Assembly: GCA_964036155.1 (NCBI GenBank)
Contig: OZ038423.1
Location: forward strand, 74,353,249 to 74,417,248
Reading direction: 5' to 3'
Source of the DNA: Diploscapter coronatus
Taxonomy: Eukaryota; Nematoda; Chromadorea; Rhabditida; Rhabditidae
DNA: 64,000 nt
Shown here: positions 38,148 through 49,892 of the stretch, piece by piece
Layout: every line of letters begins with the position of its first letter
Numbering within the stretch: the first letter of the stretch is position 1
Program-made: the position numbers and the translations under genes
The notes under the pieces: generated by a model
The model's database searches: none
Told to the model about the DNA's origin: nothing
Seen by the model: the letters and a program-made list of their open reading frames with translations, nothing else

Positions 38148-40161
38148 CTACAAAATCTCGGGGTCATCCTCCTTCAAGGAGTCTTCACTTTTCGTTCCTC
38201 TCAAGAACGATCGTGTCTCATGCAATTTGAACAACGTTTCTTTGTGACCATTCAAGCTGAAATAAATTGTTCTAACAAGAGAAATGTTTAAACATCCCTA
38301 CCTAACTCTCCTATTTGTAGATCGCTTATGATAATCAAAACTCTGTCGGATGTTGTTCGTGAATTTGAATGTGTCCTCGACTAATGGAGGACGACTTCCA
38401 TAAGCTTCGTCGACGATCGTCAAACCTATGGCCATATTCTGGTCGATAATCGAGTTAACGTCGAAATCTAAAGTGGACACTTTTCATGCTCCAAGAGAAT
38501 TCATACCGTCATCATCGTCCCCTAGAGGATTCAGAAGGGCTTCGCCGACTTTCATCCACCTAAAAATTGACAATTTCAAGATGATGCAAAGATTGGCTTA
38601 CCCAAACATGAAAATGAACTGCAGTATCGACATTATCGGAATGAAAATATCTACCTAAAACTATGCAGCTTCGTGAAATATGCTAAAGTTCATTTTTCAC
38701 CTTCTCATTTTTATCATCCAGAAAGTGCTGTCGAGAAAATAGACAGATGATGAAATGCACTCTAGTAGCTAGAAACACGACCTAGAATCGTTCAGGATCG
38801 TGATAATTTTCATGCAAATTTCATACTTGGGGATATGCTAGGGGGATAGGCACGAAATCATAGTTCAGGAGCTGTTGCAGGTTGGCTCTGAAAGCCTTGA
38901 TGTCCTAAAATATTCATTCAGATATTGACGAGGACATTAAAAAGAGAATTGATATATATATATATTTTTTAAATTCACTTCGATTAAAGATTACCAATTT
39001 TCGATCAAGTTTTCACATTGATAGATCTTTAAACATCATACACAAACTTTCGGCATAATACATCGTGTAATACATTTGAAAAATTTATGTAAACTCACAT
39101 TTACTAAAGTTGCAAAATTCGGTGCCGCATCGATAATTTTTTTCTAAATCTGTCGACCTTCAAAATTTCCCATTTATTTTCTACCTCATACATTTCTGAG
39201 CACAAGCACAAGGCCCAATTTATTGGCACATAATATTGTCCATAGAAATTTACGGTCAGCACTTTTTCGAGCATAGCCAATTCGGCTTGCGTAATATACC
39301 CTAAATTATCGTCTTCAAAAAGCATTGCAATCACCAAAATACCTGCTTCCACTAAAGATTCTACATTCGGATATCGTCGCTTTACTGGAATTGAAATGCA
39401 TCTTAGTACAAGAACCTAAAATTTGAACAGTAGTTTTTGGTTTATTTTGAAAAATAGCATCCTACCTGAGCTAAAACCAGATATCGTATGATTGATCTTC
39501 TGACAAGCCGAGTCTCTCTATCATTTGATCTTATGAACGTTGCTACTGAGTGCGCGCTACTAAAATACCGAAATTTTGCCTAAGTTTTAACTTTACTCAC
39601 TTCTCAACCCATCCCAAATTATAAAATATCGACTTCCAGCGATCCATCACGTTCGACACGAAGAAACCCAGCATGAACCTAGGATAAATGTCGTTGCTCA
39701 ACGATAATGGGGAGATTCTAGAGATTATTTCATCATCGTGTTGCTATGAAATAATCTCTGCCATATTTTGCGCTACATTAAAGGAATGTACTCAAGTCGG
39801 GAATCACAGTATCGAGCCACAGCAGAAAATCGACTAAATTATGAGATTATCGCATAATCCAATGCTTTTTTCCGATAATATCCGAGAAAAAATTATCGGA
39901 CTATGAAAGTATAAAACTCGATAAGCTTGATCTTCACTCACCTTTGTTGAATTTCAGTTAATGCATATCGATAGACACAATAGACCACGTAATAGCCAAC
40001 TATCCAAACTATCAACTCATTTTTGACTGACTATTTTTTAAATTCTTACAAGAAAACTGACGCTTTTTTACCTTCCAAATCGAGCCCTTATATCGAAATA
40101 ACAGCTTCAAAAATGAAAGCGTTGAAACTGAATGCATATCCAAGTTATAAGAGACCGTCAT
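38148..40161 (-). CDS. Bestrophin-family anion channel, copy B
   Basis: Fourteen exons join in phase to 393 residues. It starts MTVSYNLDMHSVSTLSFLKL followed by RYKGSIWK, has the neck helix IPLMFMLGFFVSNVMDRW, the segment RRSIIRYLVLAQVLVLRCIS, and a fully acidic calcium-clasp motif NPLGDDDDDFDVNSIIDQN. Compared with copy A it ends about 190 residues earlier, after DSLKEDDPEIL, and lacks the Pro-rich tail. Same orientation and adjacent to copy A with 280 bp between coding regions, so this is a tandem paralogue pair and possibly an operon. Exons: 40161-40072, 40030-39942, 39833-39777, 39678-39601, 39559-39466, 39415-39343, 39300-39185, 39143-39099, 38904-38827, 38781-38701, 38654-38602, 38559-38507, 38467-38302, 38256-38148. 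A 14-bp-stem hairpin sits in the intron at 39679-39776. Confidence 0.9.
38949..38966. repeat. Short AT microsatellite in a bestrophin B intron
   Basis: A run of alternating TA dinucleotides followed by Ts, inside the 38905-39098 intron. Confidence 0.7.
39720..39759. repeat. Intronic inverted repeat, 14-bp perfect stem
   Basis: AGAGATTATTTCAT (39720-39733) and ATGAAATAATCTCT (39746-39759) flank a 12-base loop within an intron of bestrophin B. Role unknown. Confidence 0.75.
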
Positions 40162-40669
40162 TTTGATCTAAACTGAGAAATATAATTTCTAAAAAAATTA
40201 GAAAAAAACATCATCTGGAGCTTAAAATTTGATTTCAGTTTATATACTATTTTAGATATTAAAAACCGGCAAACCCCCGTCTCCTTATTTAATGAATCAT
40301 GAAAGTAATGACTAATTAAGGCGTAAAATATCAATTTTGAAAATTAATTAAAGCATCGTTGAAATAATCAAGTGCAAGTAAATTGATTTTGGGGTCTCAA
40401 ATTTCTAATCTCATTTGAAAATTCAATCTTGTATAACCGGAATGTCGACGATAAATCATTGATAAGACTGTTAAAAGGTGTGAGATAATCAGCTTAACTC
40501 AATAAATATTATTTTTTGCATTTTGGGTACATATTTTAGGTATTCGATCGATTTTTCTAGATCTATTCTTTACTTTATTCTCATGGTAAATGTAACTGTT
40601 CTAAAATCATAAAATATATGGATTTTTTGCGGCTCCTAAGAAAAAACACCAGAACACCGAGACACCAGT

Positions 40670-40746
40670 TAGAAAAAGACATCACTTTTGCCTATCTTTC
40701 TTTCTTTTCCTCATACTATTTCTTAGAAAAAGTGATGTCTTTTTCT
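40670..40746. repeat. Perfect 20-bp inverted repeat upstream of vha-9
   Basis: TAGAAAAAGACATCACTTTT (40670-40689) is exactly complementary to the sequence at 40727-40746, with a pyrimidine-rich 37-base loop. It lies about 300 bp before the vha-9 start codon. It could be a small fold-back repeat, a regulatory hairpin or a small-RNA precursor; nothing in the sequence decides this. Confidence 0.8.
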
Positions 40747-40889
40747 ATGAGTCATTTTGTGCTCGGATTCTTTTTTTATTTTTTAAAGAAAATTTATATT
40801 TTCTTTTAGCTTATTTATCCTTGACAAAATCCATTTTTCAGATCATTTTTGAAACAAAAATTGCACCATAGACATTTCTCTTCACTCTT

Positions 40890-41052
40890 TCTCTATTCTT
40901 CTTTAGCCCCGCCCATAAAACTGCATCCACATTGCGTTTTGGTCTCTGACCCTTTTTCCACTGCCAAACATCAATTTTCCGCTTTATTCTTCGTTTTTAA
41001 TTGATTTAATTATGGTTCATTGTCAATGATTAGGGTAATTAAGTGTGTTCAG
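40890..41052 (+). promoter_or_regulatory. vha-9 promoter region and trans-splice acceptor
   Basis: A GC-box-like GCCCCGCCC near 40904 stands out in A/T-rich DNA. A splice-acceptor-like TGTTCAG ends at 41052, immediately before the ATG, so a trans-spliced leader would leave almost no further 5' UTR. The core promoter itself cannot be placed. Confidence 0.45.
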
Positions 41053-42069
41053 ATGGCGAGTGCAGCGAAGGGCAAAATTCTGGCCGTGATCGGCGACGAG
41101 GACACTGTTGTCGGATTCCTGCTCGGTGGCGTCGGCGAGCTGAATAAGGTAATTGCATTTTCGCTAATTGCTTTAATTATTCCAGTTATTATCATAGAAT
41201 AAACTAATGATCGTTATATTGATAAATTGACGCAAAAATTCTGAATTATTTGGAGATCTTTTGAAACAGTTTTTTATGACAAAGTTGTCCTTTCAAAGCT
41301 CTTGATGTTTCGATGTGAAATAGGTTGTAAGAGAAAAAAACTACAGAGTTCTCAAATGAGCTGTCTCCAAATTGTACTAACTCTCCAATAAACGGTAAAA
41401 ATAGAATAACTTCTAAAATTTCTATCTTGCCAGGTTTCATTAATTATTGTTTATTTTTTATTTGCAGGCCCGTAAGCCGAACTACCTGATCGTGGACAAG
41501 GGGACGGGAGTGCAGGAGATCGAGGAGGCATTCAAGGGGTTCTGCTCGCGCGACGACATCGCCATCATCCTCATCAACCAGCACATCGCCGAGATGATTC
41601 GATATGCCGTGGGGTTTACCTCTTTTAAAAAATAAACTAAGTCCTCCAACATTTTCTATTTGGGAAATACGAATGTTTGGAAAAGTCCTTTTCAAGTTTT
41701 TTTCGTGTAGAGAAGATAGCAGCACCAATTTATCCCACATTTTATTCACTTGTTGAATTTCGAAACTTACATAAAATGTGCCTATTTCAGGTTGATCAAC
41801 ACACCGCCTCGACGCCAGCCGTCCTCGAAATTCCCAGTAAAGAGGCGCCTTATGATCCCAGCAAGGTAGATTTTAGAAATTCGCTTTAAGAAATCATTAT
41901 TTTTAAGGATCAATTCAATTTAATTTTCTCCGCAATGTTTACATAATTTTTGAACAAAAAAAACTTCTTTAATTTCCTAAATTTGGAATAAAGGTTGCAC
42001 CTTTATAATTTTCAGGACAGCATACTCAACCGAGCGCGTGGCATGTTCAATCCGGAAGATTTCCGTTAA
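41053..42069 (+). CDS. vha-9: V-type proton ATPase subunit F
   Basis: Four exons (41053-41148, 41468-41608, 41791-41865, 42016-42069) join in phase to 121 residues, the length expected for subunit F. Nearly the whole sequence matches the family: [77 protein letters not shown], and the ending [12 protein letters not shown]. Subunit F is a soluble component of the V1 central stalk, coupling ATP hydrolysis to rotor movement when V1 is docked on acidic organelles or apical membranes. It is the first gene of a probable two-gene operon with clpp-1. The exon 2 donor is GTGGGG, a weaker site than its neighbours. Confidence 0.97.
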
Positions 42070-42301
42070 TCGCCTGGGTTCATGGAATCCCTCAAATTTT
42101 CTCCGGTTTGATCCTTCACTTTTCCTCATTTGATCCCCGAAAATGATTGTGATTCCATGTCATTCCGAAAACGCTTCATGTATTTTCATGAAAATTCTAT
42201 GATTTTATCGAAACATTTATTATTTTAGATTTACCGTAGTTTCTTGATGAAACTCTATGAGTTGTATGCAGTTTTATAGCATTATTTCCAGAACATGTTT
42301 C

Positions 42302-42307
42302 AATAAA
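42302..42307 (+). terminator. Poly(A) signal of vha-9
   Basis: AATAAA 233 bp after the vha-9 stop and about 115 bp before the clpp-1 splice acceptor, the spacing typical of nematode operon junctions. Confidence 0.7.
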
Positions 42308-42411
42308 GAGGTTTTATATTTCGAAAATCGATATTTTTGATTGTGCTGAACAATTTGTTGTGTTCGAAATTTCAAATATCTTATCTTATTTCTTTCTTTT
42401 TATTTCAAGTT

Positions 42412-42422
42412 TTATTTTTCAG
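42412..42422 (+). promoter_or_regulatory. Probable SL2-type trans-splice acceptor of clpp-1
   Basis: A T-rich tract ending TTTTTCAG at 42422 lies 20 bp before the clpp-1 start codon and about 115 bp after the upstream AATAAA. No separate promoter is evident between the two genes. Confidence 0.6.
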
Positions 42423-42442
42423 AAAAAGCGGGTCCAGTCACG

Positions 42443-43987
42443 ATGATGTTATCCAAATACAATGCCCTCTTCCGGTTGTGCAGCAAACTGCCGTTGCAGA
42501 TCAATTCTAGTTCCGCGCTCTCTTCGTCTCCCCGTCTGAACGTCATCCCCTTTGTGATCGAGAACGAGGGTCGAGGGGAGCGGTCTTACGACATCTACAG
42601 CAGACTCCTCAAGGACAGAATCGTCTGTCTCATGACGCCGGTTGGTGACTTTTTGCTGACAATGAATTATACCGTAAACCTCGGACTTGTTGTTACAGAA
42701 AATAGTTTTAAAAAAGTAGCTGAACGCTCTTGTCATAAACCAAAGTAAGTGGTGTCTTTGTAAACTTTTCTGAAACATCCATAATTGAGAGAAGATCGAA
42801 AAATGTCTAACGTTCGAGATTCTCAAATTGTATCGGATTGCTAAAATATTAAAAACGACGATATTGCTGCATAAATTCAAGATTATTTTTCAAGTGTTTT
42901 TGAAACATACCTTTTCCAGATCGACGACCACGTTGCCTCTGCGGTGGTCGCCCAGCTGCTGTTTCTGCAGAGCGAGTCCGGCAAGAAGCCCATTCACATG
43001 TACATCAATAGCCCTGGTACATTTTGCATTGTTCAACTTGTTTTCACAATAAGTTTATTCAGGAGGTTCGGTGACCGCGGGCCTCTCGATCTACGACACG
43101 ATGCACCTGATCACTGCGCCCATCGCCACCTGGTGTATCGGACAGGTCCATTGCTTTTTCCTTTATATTTTTATAAGATTATTATTATTGTTATTTACAT
43201 TTTCGTTAGGAAATATCGAACACTTACGAAATTTTCTCTTGACATAACATAAATCATTTCGTGAAGCATATTTTTAGAGGAGAAAAAGAATATGCTCGTT
43301 GTTTTTTTTCAATTATGGCTTCTTTGAAACCCCTACTTTTGTTCCAGGCCTCCAGCATGGGCTCTCTTCTGCTGGCCGCGGGTGAGCAGGGAATGCGAAC
43401 TGCACTGCCCAATGCCCGGATCATGGTGCATCAGCCCAGTGGAGGGACCCAGGTAGAATATTTGGAGTGAAGAATAAAGATTTCTTGCTGAGAAAAGTCA
43501 TCATTTTGGTAGAACATAGAAAAGTTTGGTCAGCAAAGTATAATTTTGACGAAAAATGGTGGAAAAAATCATTTTCCAGGGCACAGCCTCAGACATAATC
43601 ATTCAAGCGGACGAGATCCAGCGGTTGAAGCACAGGTTGCAGGAGATTTACGTACATCACACCGGGCAGCCGTACAAGGTGGTTTTGGATAAAATTAAAC
43701 AAAAAAATATCAATAAGTCTTGTGTGTTATTCTCTATTGCCAGATTTGACTGGAGGAGATGTTCATATCTACACGCTCTGACCGATACTCAGACCATTTC
43801 CAAAATTTCCGAAACCCATTTCTGCATAAGCCTGTTTATCTCATTACGAAATTTTTAAGGAATTGTTTATTTTTAGATGATCCAAGAAGCCCTTGACCGT
43901 GACAAATTCATGTCTGCCATCGAGGCGAAGAATTTCGGCCTGGTTGACAAAGTCGAGCTCCACAACGGGTCCATTCCTGCTGCTTAG
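42443..43987 (+). CDS. clpp-1: Mitochondrial ATP-dependent Clp protease, proteolytic subunit
   Basis: Six exons (42443-42640, 42920-43016, 43063-43145, 43348-43452, 43580-43678, 43877-43987) join in phase to 230 residues. The first 30 residues are basic and Ser-rich without acids, as in a mitochondrial targeting peptide. The ClpP fold follows: [20 protein letters not shown], then [20 protein letters not shown]. Catalytic residues are Ser129 in [13 protein letters not shown], His154 in [10 protein letters not shown] and Asp203 in LDRDKFM. ClpP forms a double heptamer barrel that degrades matrix proteins delivered by ClpX and takes part in the mitochondrial unfolded-protein response. It sits 373 bp behind vha-9 on the same strand. 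As I recall, the same two genes are neighbours in C. elegans (clone ZK970), which supports orthology. Start chosen at the first in-frame ATG after the acceptor; a second ATG follows immediately. Confidence 0.97.
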
Positions 43988-46900
43988 ATTTTTAGCTGTC
44001 TAGATCATTGAGAATACACACAATGCAAGTTTTTCATGTCTAATTTCATTCTTTCATGCCCCGATTTCAGTTCTTCTCTAATTTTTCACAATCAGAGTTA
44101 ACGGTAAAGTAACAAATTTTTAATATTATCATTCTCGTTTATTCTGATTGCAATGAAAGAAATGAGAATTACGATGTGAAGAGTAAATGAAACTTGGTTT
44201 TTGTTAACAGCAACGACTCTCCTCGAAACAAGCATTCTATGTGGATATTTATTATTATACGAGAAAAAATCGAGTGTAATCTGAAATAAAACTTTGTTTT
44301 GAATCATCATGATAAAAATATCGCATGAGAAAACGTAGAATGAAAAATTATTTATTCATTTATTTATGATCCTCAGTCATGCTCAAAGCATTGACTTGAC
44401 TTCATGGCTAGATCAAAATGTTCAGACTTATCCTGAAGTCTTAAAAATCAAAATACCAAGCTTCATCTAACATAAAATAGTATTTCTAACAAATAATCAA
44501 GCTGTAAATGAAGATCAACTTTGCATTTAGGAAGAAAGTGTCTATCATTTGGAATTTCAAATAGGTATTCCTGCAGAAAAAGCGAACATTCATTGGGTAT
44601 TCTCCGTTTTCTGCTTCTCCCTTCCCTCTCCCTTCTCCATGCTATTTTCGTTCTCTTTTATAGTCTTTCTCGTTGTGAATCATCTACGATGCATCCACAA
44701 GCACACAGACATACATAGACGAACTGAAGAACTGCACATCCAACAAGACCGTCCTTCTTTTCCGCCCTCTAAATTCTCCATATTCTCTCGTTTTTCTCTA
44801 AATTCTCTTTCCTTTAAATTCAAATGATCTCTAATTTCCATCTCCATTCAAAGAGCGTCAGTTTCTCTGGATATGAAACTGTCTTCAATGATTTGTATAG
44901 ATTTTGGTCATCAATATTCCTACAGCAGACTTTTTTTGAATTCAAGCCAGCCGTTTTTCATTCTCTATCTTCCATTCGAAAGATGATATTGGCCCAACAC
45001 CGAACAAAGTGCATGAGCTATTTGCGAGTTTTGATTGTTATGTGAATTCAATATCGGTCCTTGTTTAGTTCAACTTGCCTATAGTATTTTTTAAACTAGA
45101 TGCTCTCCAACTCTCAACTTATTATTCCAAAAAGTTTATCTCAATTCACTTTTTAACCAGTAGTAAAAAATTGAAAAAAAAAGCTTTCTGGTCGCGATTT
45201 GAAAGATTTCAAAGTAACTTGAACATGCTGCGCGCACTTTAGTACTTTCAGTATTCCGCTGCTTTCGTTCCTTCTGCATTTCTGCATGCCATCCTTATCT
45301 CCCTTTGCCCTTACCGTTTGTGACATTGAGTACCAGTCGGCAGGCTTGTATTGAGCTGAACTGAACTCTGCTGCGAGCTTTATCGTGAATATTACAACTT
45401 TCCTGCTTCTTGAATATCTCAATTTCAAGTTCTCACTAATTTTTCTTCATCTTGCCACTTCTAATCTCTGCATTATTTCTAATTTTATGCTGCTCTTCTA
45501 ATTCTATATTTTCACGTACTGTCTAATTTTTCCCTACGTCTTTTCTCCCTCTCCTACTGCCAAGCACTATTCCCTTTCTTCCTAAATTAGCAATGATGCT
45601 CCACATTAGAGCCTTAGAACACTGCGAATGATAACAGTATTGACCTTATAAGGCGTCTGCTTCTCTAGACCATGCTATTTCTTCGCTCATTCTTCGTTAA
45701 TTGTCTCTAGAATATTCTTTCTAACTCTTTCTGATTCTCCAATTATCTCAAATTCACTTATCTCTCCTCAGCTCTTTATCACTCTCGCTCTTTTCTCCAC
45801 TCTTTCGCTTCTGATGATAAGATACAGTGCTCATATGCTCATATGATGATTCTGCATAAGGAAGTCTATCGCTAAACAGTCGGGGGTTTATGTTTTCGAA
45901 GGATGACGCTAACTAGCTATAATGACGTTAATTACCTGATTAACTGGCTAATTAACGTTACCTTTCGAAGATGATCAACTTCCTTATGCGTAATTTCATG
46001 TGATTGCCATTATTTTCCTAAATCATGATATTTGTCCTAAACGACACTAATTATTGATTATTATTTCATGAATTGCTCTAATTAATTGACTAATTATCTA
46101 GTATTTCACAGAGTTGACTTCTTTTGAGCTGGAAAATGGCATAAGATCCACCCGCGTTTCGCGATATTATGCACATTTTCTAGTACACAAGGAGATTCGA
46201 CAATTGTCTATGTTAATTGATTTAATTGTAATGAATTAATTTCCAATTATCCATTTTCTGTGATTAAAAATAAACTTCGATTTCAAATTGGTTCAGAATA
46301 TTTCAATTTGTATGATTTTTTGAAATATCATTGTGCTTGTGAATTTGTTTTATCAGTATTAGATTTTTTGATTCGAAAGTTGCATTTCATCATTTCATAA
46401 GATGACGGAATTATTACTTTGAAATCTCTAAATTGAAATAATTTTCAATTATCTAGCATTATTTGGTGCTTTTCCAAACAAGCCAAGGCTCGGATTCCTT
46501 TCGAAACTTTCACTTGTTGAGCTCGATTCATTCAGTCACATGTACGCATGCACTATTTTACCCCTTTTCATCCATTTCTGCATCATATCAGTTCTGTATC
46601 AGCTGATTTTGAGCACTCAAACAAAGAATCGAATTCTCCCCATTTTAGGACGAATTTTGGGTAAACACGGTTAAGCACTTCACTATCTGATTTTTCATGA
46701 GAATGGAATTTTAGCTTTTTTAGAAAAAAGGAAATGCTCCCTTAAAAATTATAAATGTCGCTATTTATCCCCGTATCATATCAAAAGGAGTGTTCGTCTT
46801 GGATTATTCATCTTCTCTTCACTCCATATTTGTTTAGCCCAACAGCACATACAGATCTGAATGATAGAAAGACGAGTCTATATTCTAGGATCTAACTTTC

Positions 46901-48057
46901 ATGACCCTACCCTGCGTCTCTATCTATCTTACAGTCTAAAAGATGGGAAAGAATCAGAGTAGGCCACGCCCCTTCAGATACAGGCTCACAACTGACCAGA
47001 GCTAGGAAAAATGATAAGATAAGAGAAATAGCGAGAGAATTTTGGAGCAGCAGAGAAAAGTATTAGCATGAAGGGTTTTACGACTGGTCACTCCATAAAT
47101 GGGAAATTAACGATGTTGTACTTTAGAACGATCAAGAATACGATTAAATGATAAAGTGAACAGTTTTTAAATGTATCAGATTAAAGCATAAGAAATGTGA
47201 AGAATAACTAATTTGAAAAGTTTCAATGAATCATTGGAAGAAGTCTTTAAGAATAGTTCGCTCAGTTGAATCCTGAAATGCTGATGATATCGGGATAGGT
47301 TAGGTGTGGGTCGAAAAATTTAGATCTAGCATGATTGTCTAAATGAGTAGTTAACTTTGGCCCTAATTCTCCCTATTAAGTTTTATTCTATTCCTATGGA
47401 AACTTTCCGTTTTTTTTCTTCAAATCAACGACTATTCTAAAAAGATCTAGAATCTAGAAGAACGGCATTATTTTTTAAAAATAAATAGTTTAGATTTGAC
47501 AGATTTTTAAAAATTTATATCGTTTCAAAATGAATTAACTACTTCATACGAGTATTGCCAAATTAGGACATTTTTGAAAATTATTAAATTTTCTAGCGCA
47601 AAAATACCAATGAAGCATCTCCATGTTATCAATTTTCGATAGGAATAATCGAGAAAAATGATGACAACAAAAAAGTCTACTTTCGAAATATTGACTTATC
47701 TTTCATTTCTCCCGGTTCGAATCGAAAATTGCATCACGCTCTTTGCTCTTCCAGCAGATTGTCAATAGTCTGAGACAGAGATAAAGGAATTAGAGGAGGT
47801 TTAAAGAGACAAACAACTTTTGGAGATGAAGTAATTTTGAGAGAATAAGAGAGTCAAATTTTCCATGAAACCCCAAGTCGTCATTTACTGCCAAAAATTG
47901 TTTCGTACTTTGAAATTGCAAGATTAATTTCCATTTAGAATGGTTGCTCTCTTGTGTAAAAAGATAAATAAACTTGCATCATTCTCGGGGTTATAAGGGT
48001 GTTTATTTCATAACGGGTTCTTGAATGTATGAGCTTTTAGTGCATTCGTACCACGCC
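43988..48057. other. Gene-free region between clpp-1 and the GST
   Basis: No supported exon. AATAAA at about 44285 could serve clpp-1. Pyrimidine-rich stretches at 44590-44830 and 45430-45800 give overlapping low-complexity frames. A nested palindrome lies at 45854-45989. A splice-acceptor-like TTTTAG at 48035-48040, 17 bp before the GST start, may be its trans-splice site. Confidence 0.55.
45854..45989. repeat. Nested palindrome, possible small fold-back element
   Basis: The outer arms GCATAAGGAAGT (45854-45865) and ACTTCCTTATGC (45978-45989) are perfectly complementary. Inside them TTCGAA words face each other (45895-45900 and 45964-45969). At the centre ACGTTAATTA (45925-45934) pairs perfectly with TAATTAACGT (45949-45958). 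The symmetric nesting over 136 bp suggests a mini fold-back element or a structured regulatory region. No coding potential. Confidence 0.65.
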
Positions 48058-49102
<1,045 letters not shown>

Positions 49103-49208
49103 TCTCATATTTAGACCCAATTGATCACCGTTGATATTTTGGAAGTGTAATGGAACCTATTAGCTTCTCAGAAAGAATGAATTTATTATCCCCTGAAAAA
49201 ACCCTAAC

Positions 49209-49892
49209 TCAATGACAAGCACTAACAGTTCTACAAATCGATGTGGCCAACATGTGCTCACTCTTTGCATGACCAAAATATCGTATGAACTTGTCTAGTC
49301 TGGCCTAAAATTTTGTTGGTAATAAAGTTTTAGCTTTCTGAAAATTTACTTTGATATAGAAATTGCATGCTACGGTAGCAGCAGATCCAGCGATGATTCC
49401 TCCGACTCGCTCACAGAAATCCACCACGAAGTTCTCGTTGATCTTCTAAAAGTTGAAGGAAAAGTGTTCTATATAAAATTTGCATTATTCAAGCCCTTTT
49501 CATTTTTTAATTCTCACCGCTTCCCCGTCGACATATTCAATGGCATCCATCATGACATGCTGACAAGTATGACAGACGAGATTGCGAGCCAGATCATTCT
49601 GATCACGAGGTTCATCCGAGGAATCGATATCAGGCTGTCTTGAATTGAAATGAGTACGGTATTACTTTGTAGTCGTTTAGAAACATTTTCCTTTTAAAAT
49701 TTGTATGATATTTTATTACTCTAATCAAGTAAGTCAAACAAAATATGAAAACTTTGTCGTATTTTCCTAAATTTTCTGAAGCATAAAAAATTTGACCTCA
49801 TTCCCACCTGGCCTTCTAGTGCTGTGGTGACGATTCCAGGATGATACGATCTCAGGAGAACACAATACCAGCGTAATTTTTATTAGTAGCAT
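49209..49892 (-). CDS. Secreted saposin-like (SapB) protein
   Basis: Four exons (49892-49797, 49634-49518, 49445-49350, 49304-49209) join in phase to 134 residues. The first exon gives a signal peptide (MLLIKITLVLCSPEIVSSW). After an acidic linker comes one saposin B unit with six cysteines in the expected order: CHTCQHVM, DFCERVGG, VACNFYIK, and the final pair SICRTVSAC at the C-terminus. Nematode saposin-like proteins bind or permeabilise membranes and many act in the gut against ingested bacteria; this assignment of role is inference. Exon 1 and its join to exon 2 are less certain than the three domain exons, because the exon 2 acceptor (ACAG) was picked to keep phase. Three of the four exons are exactly 96 bp. 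Confidence 0.78.

Noticed and set aside
42449..42880. 143-codon minus-strand frame over clpp-1 exon 1
   Set aside because: Antisense shadow of a well-supported ClpP exon.
47710..47745. Possible tRNA B-box (GGTTCGAATC)
   Set aside because: No A-box at the right distance and no cloverleaf could be drawn. I found no convincing tRNA in the window.
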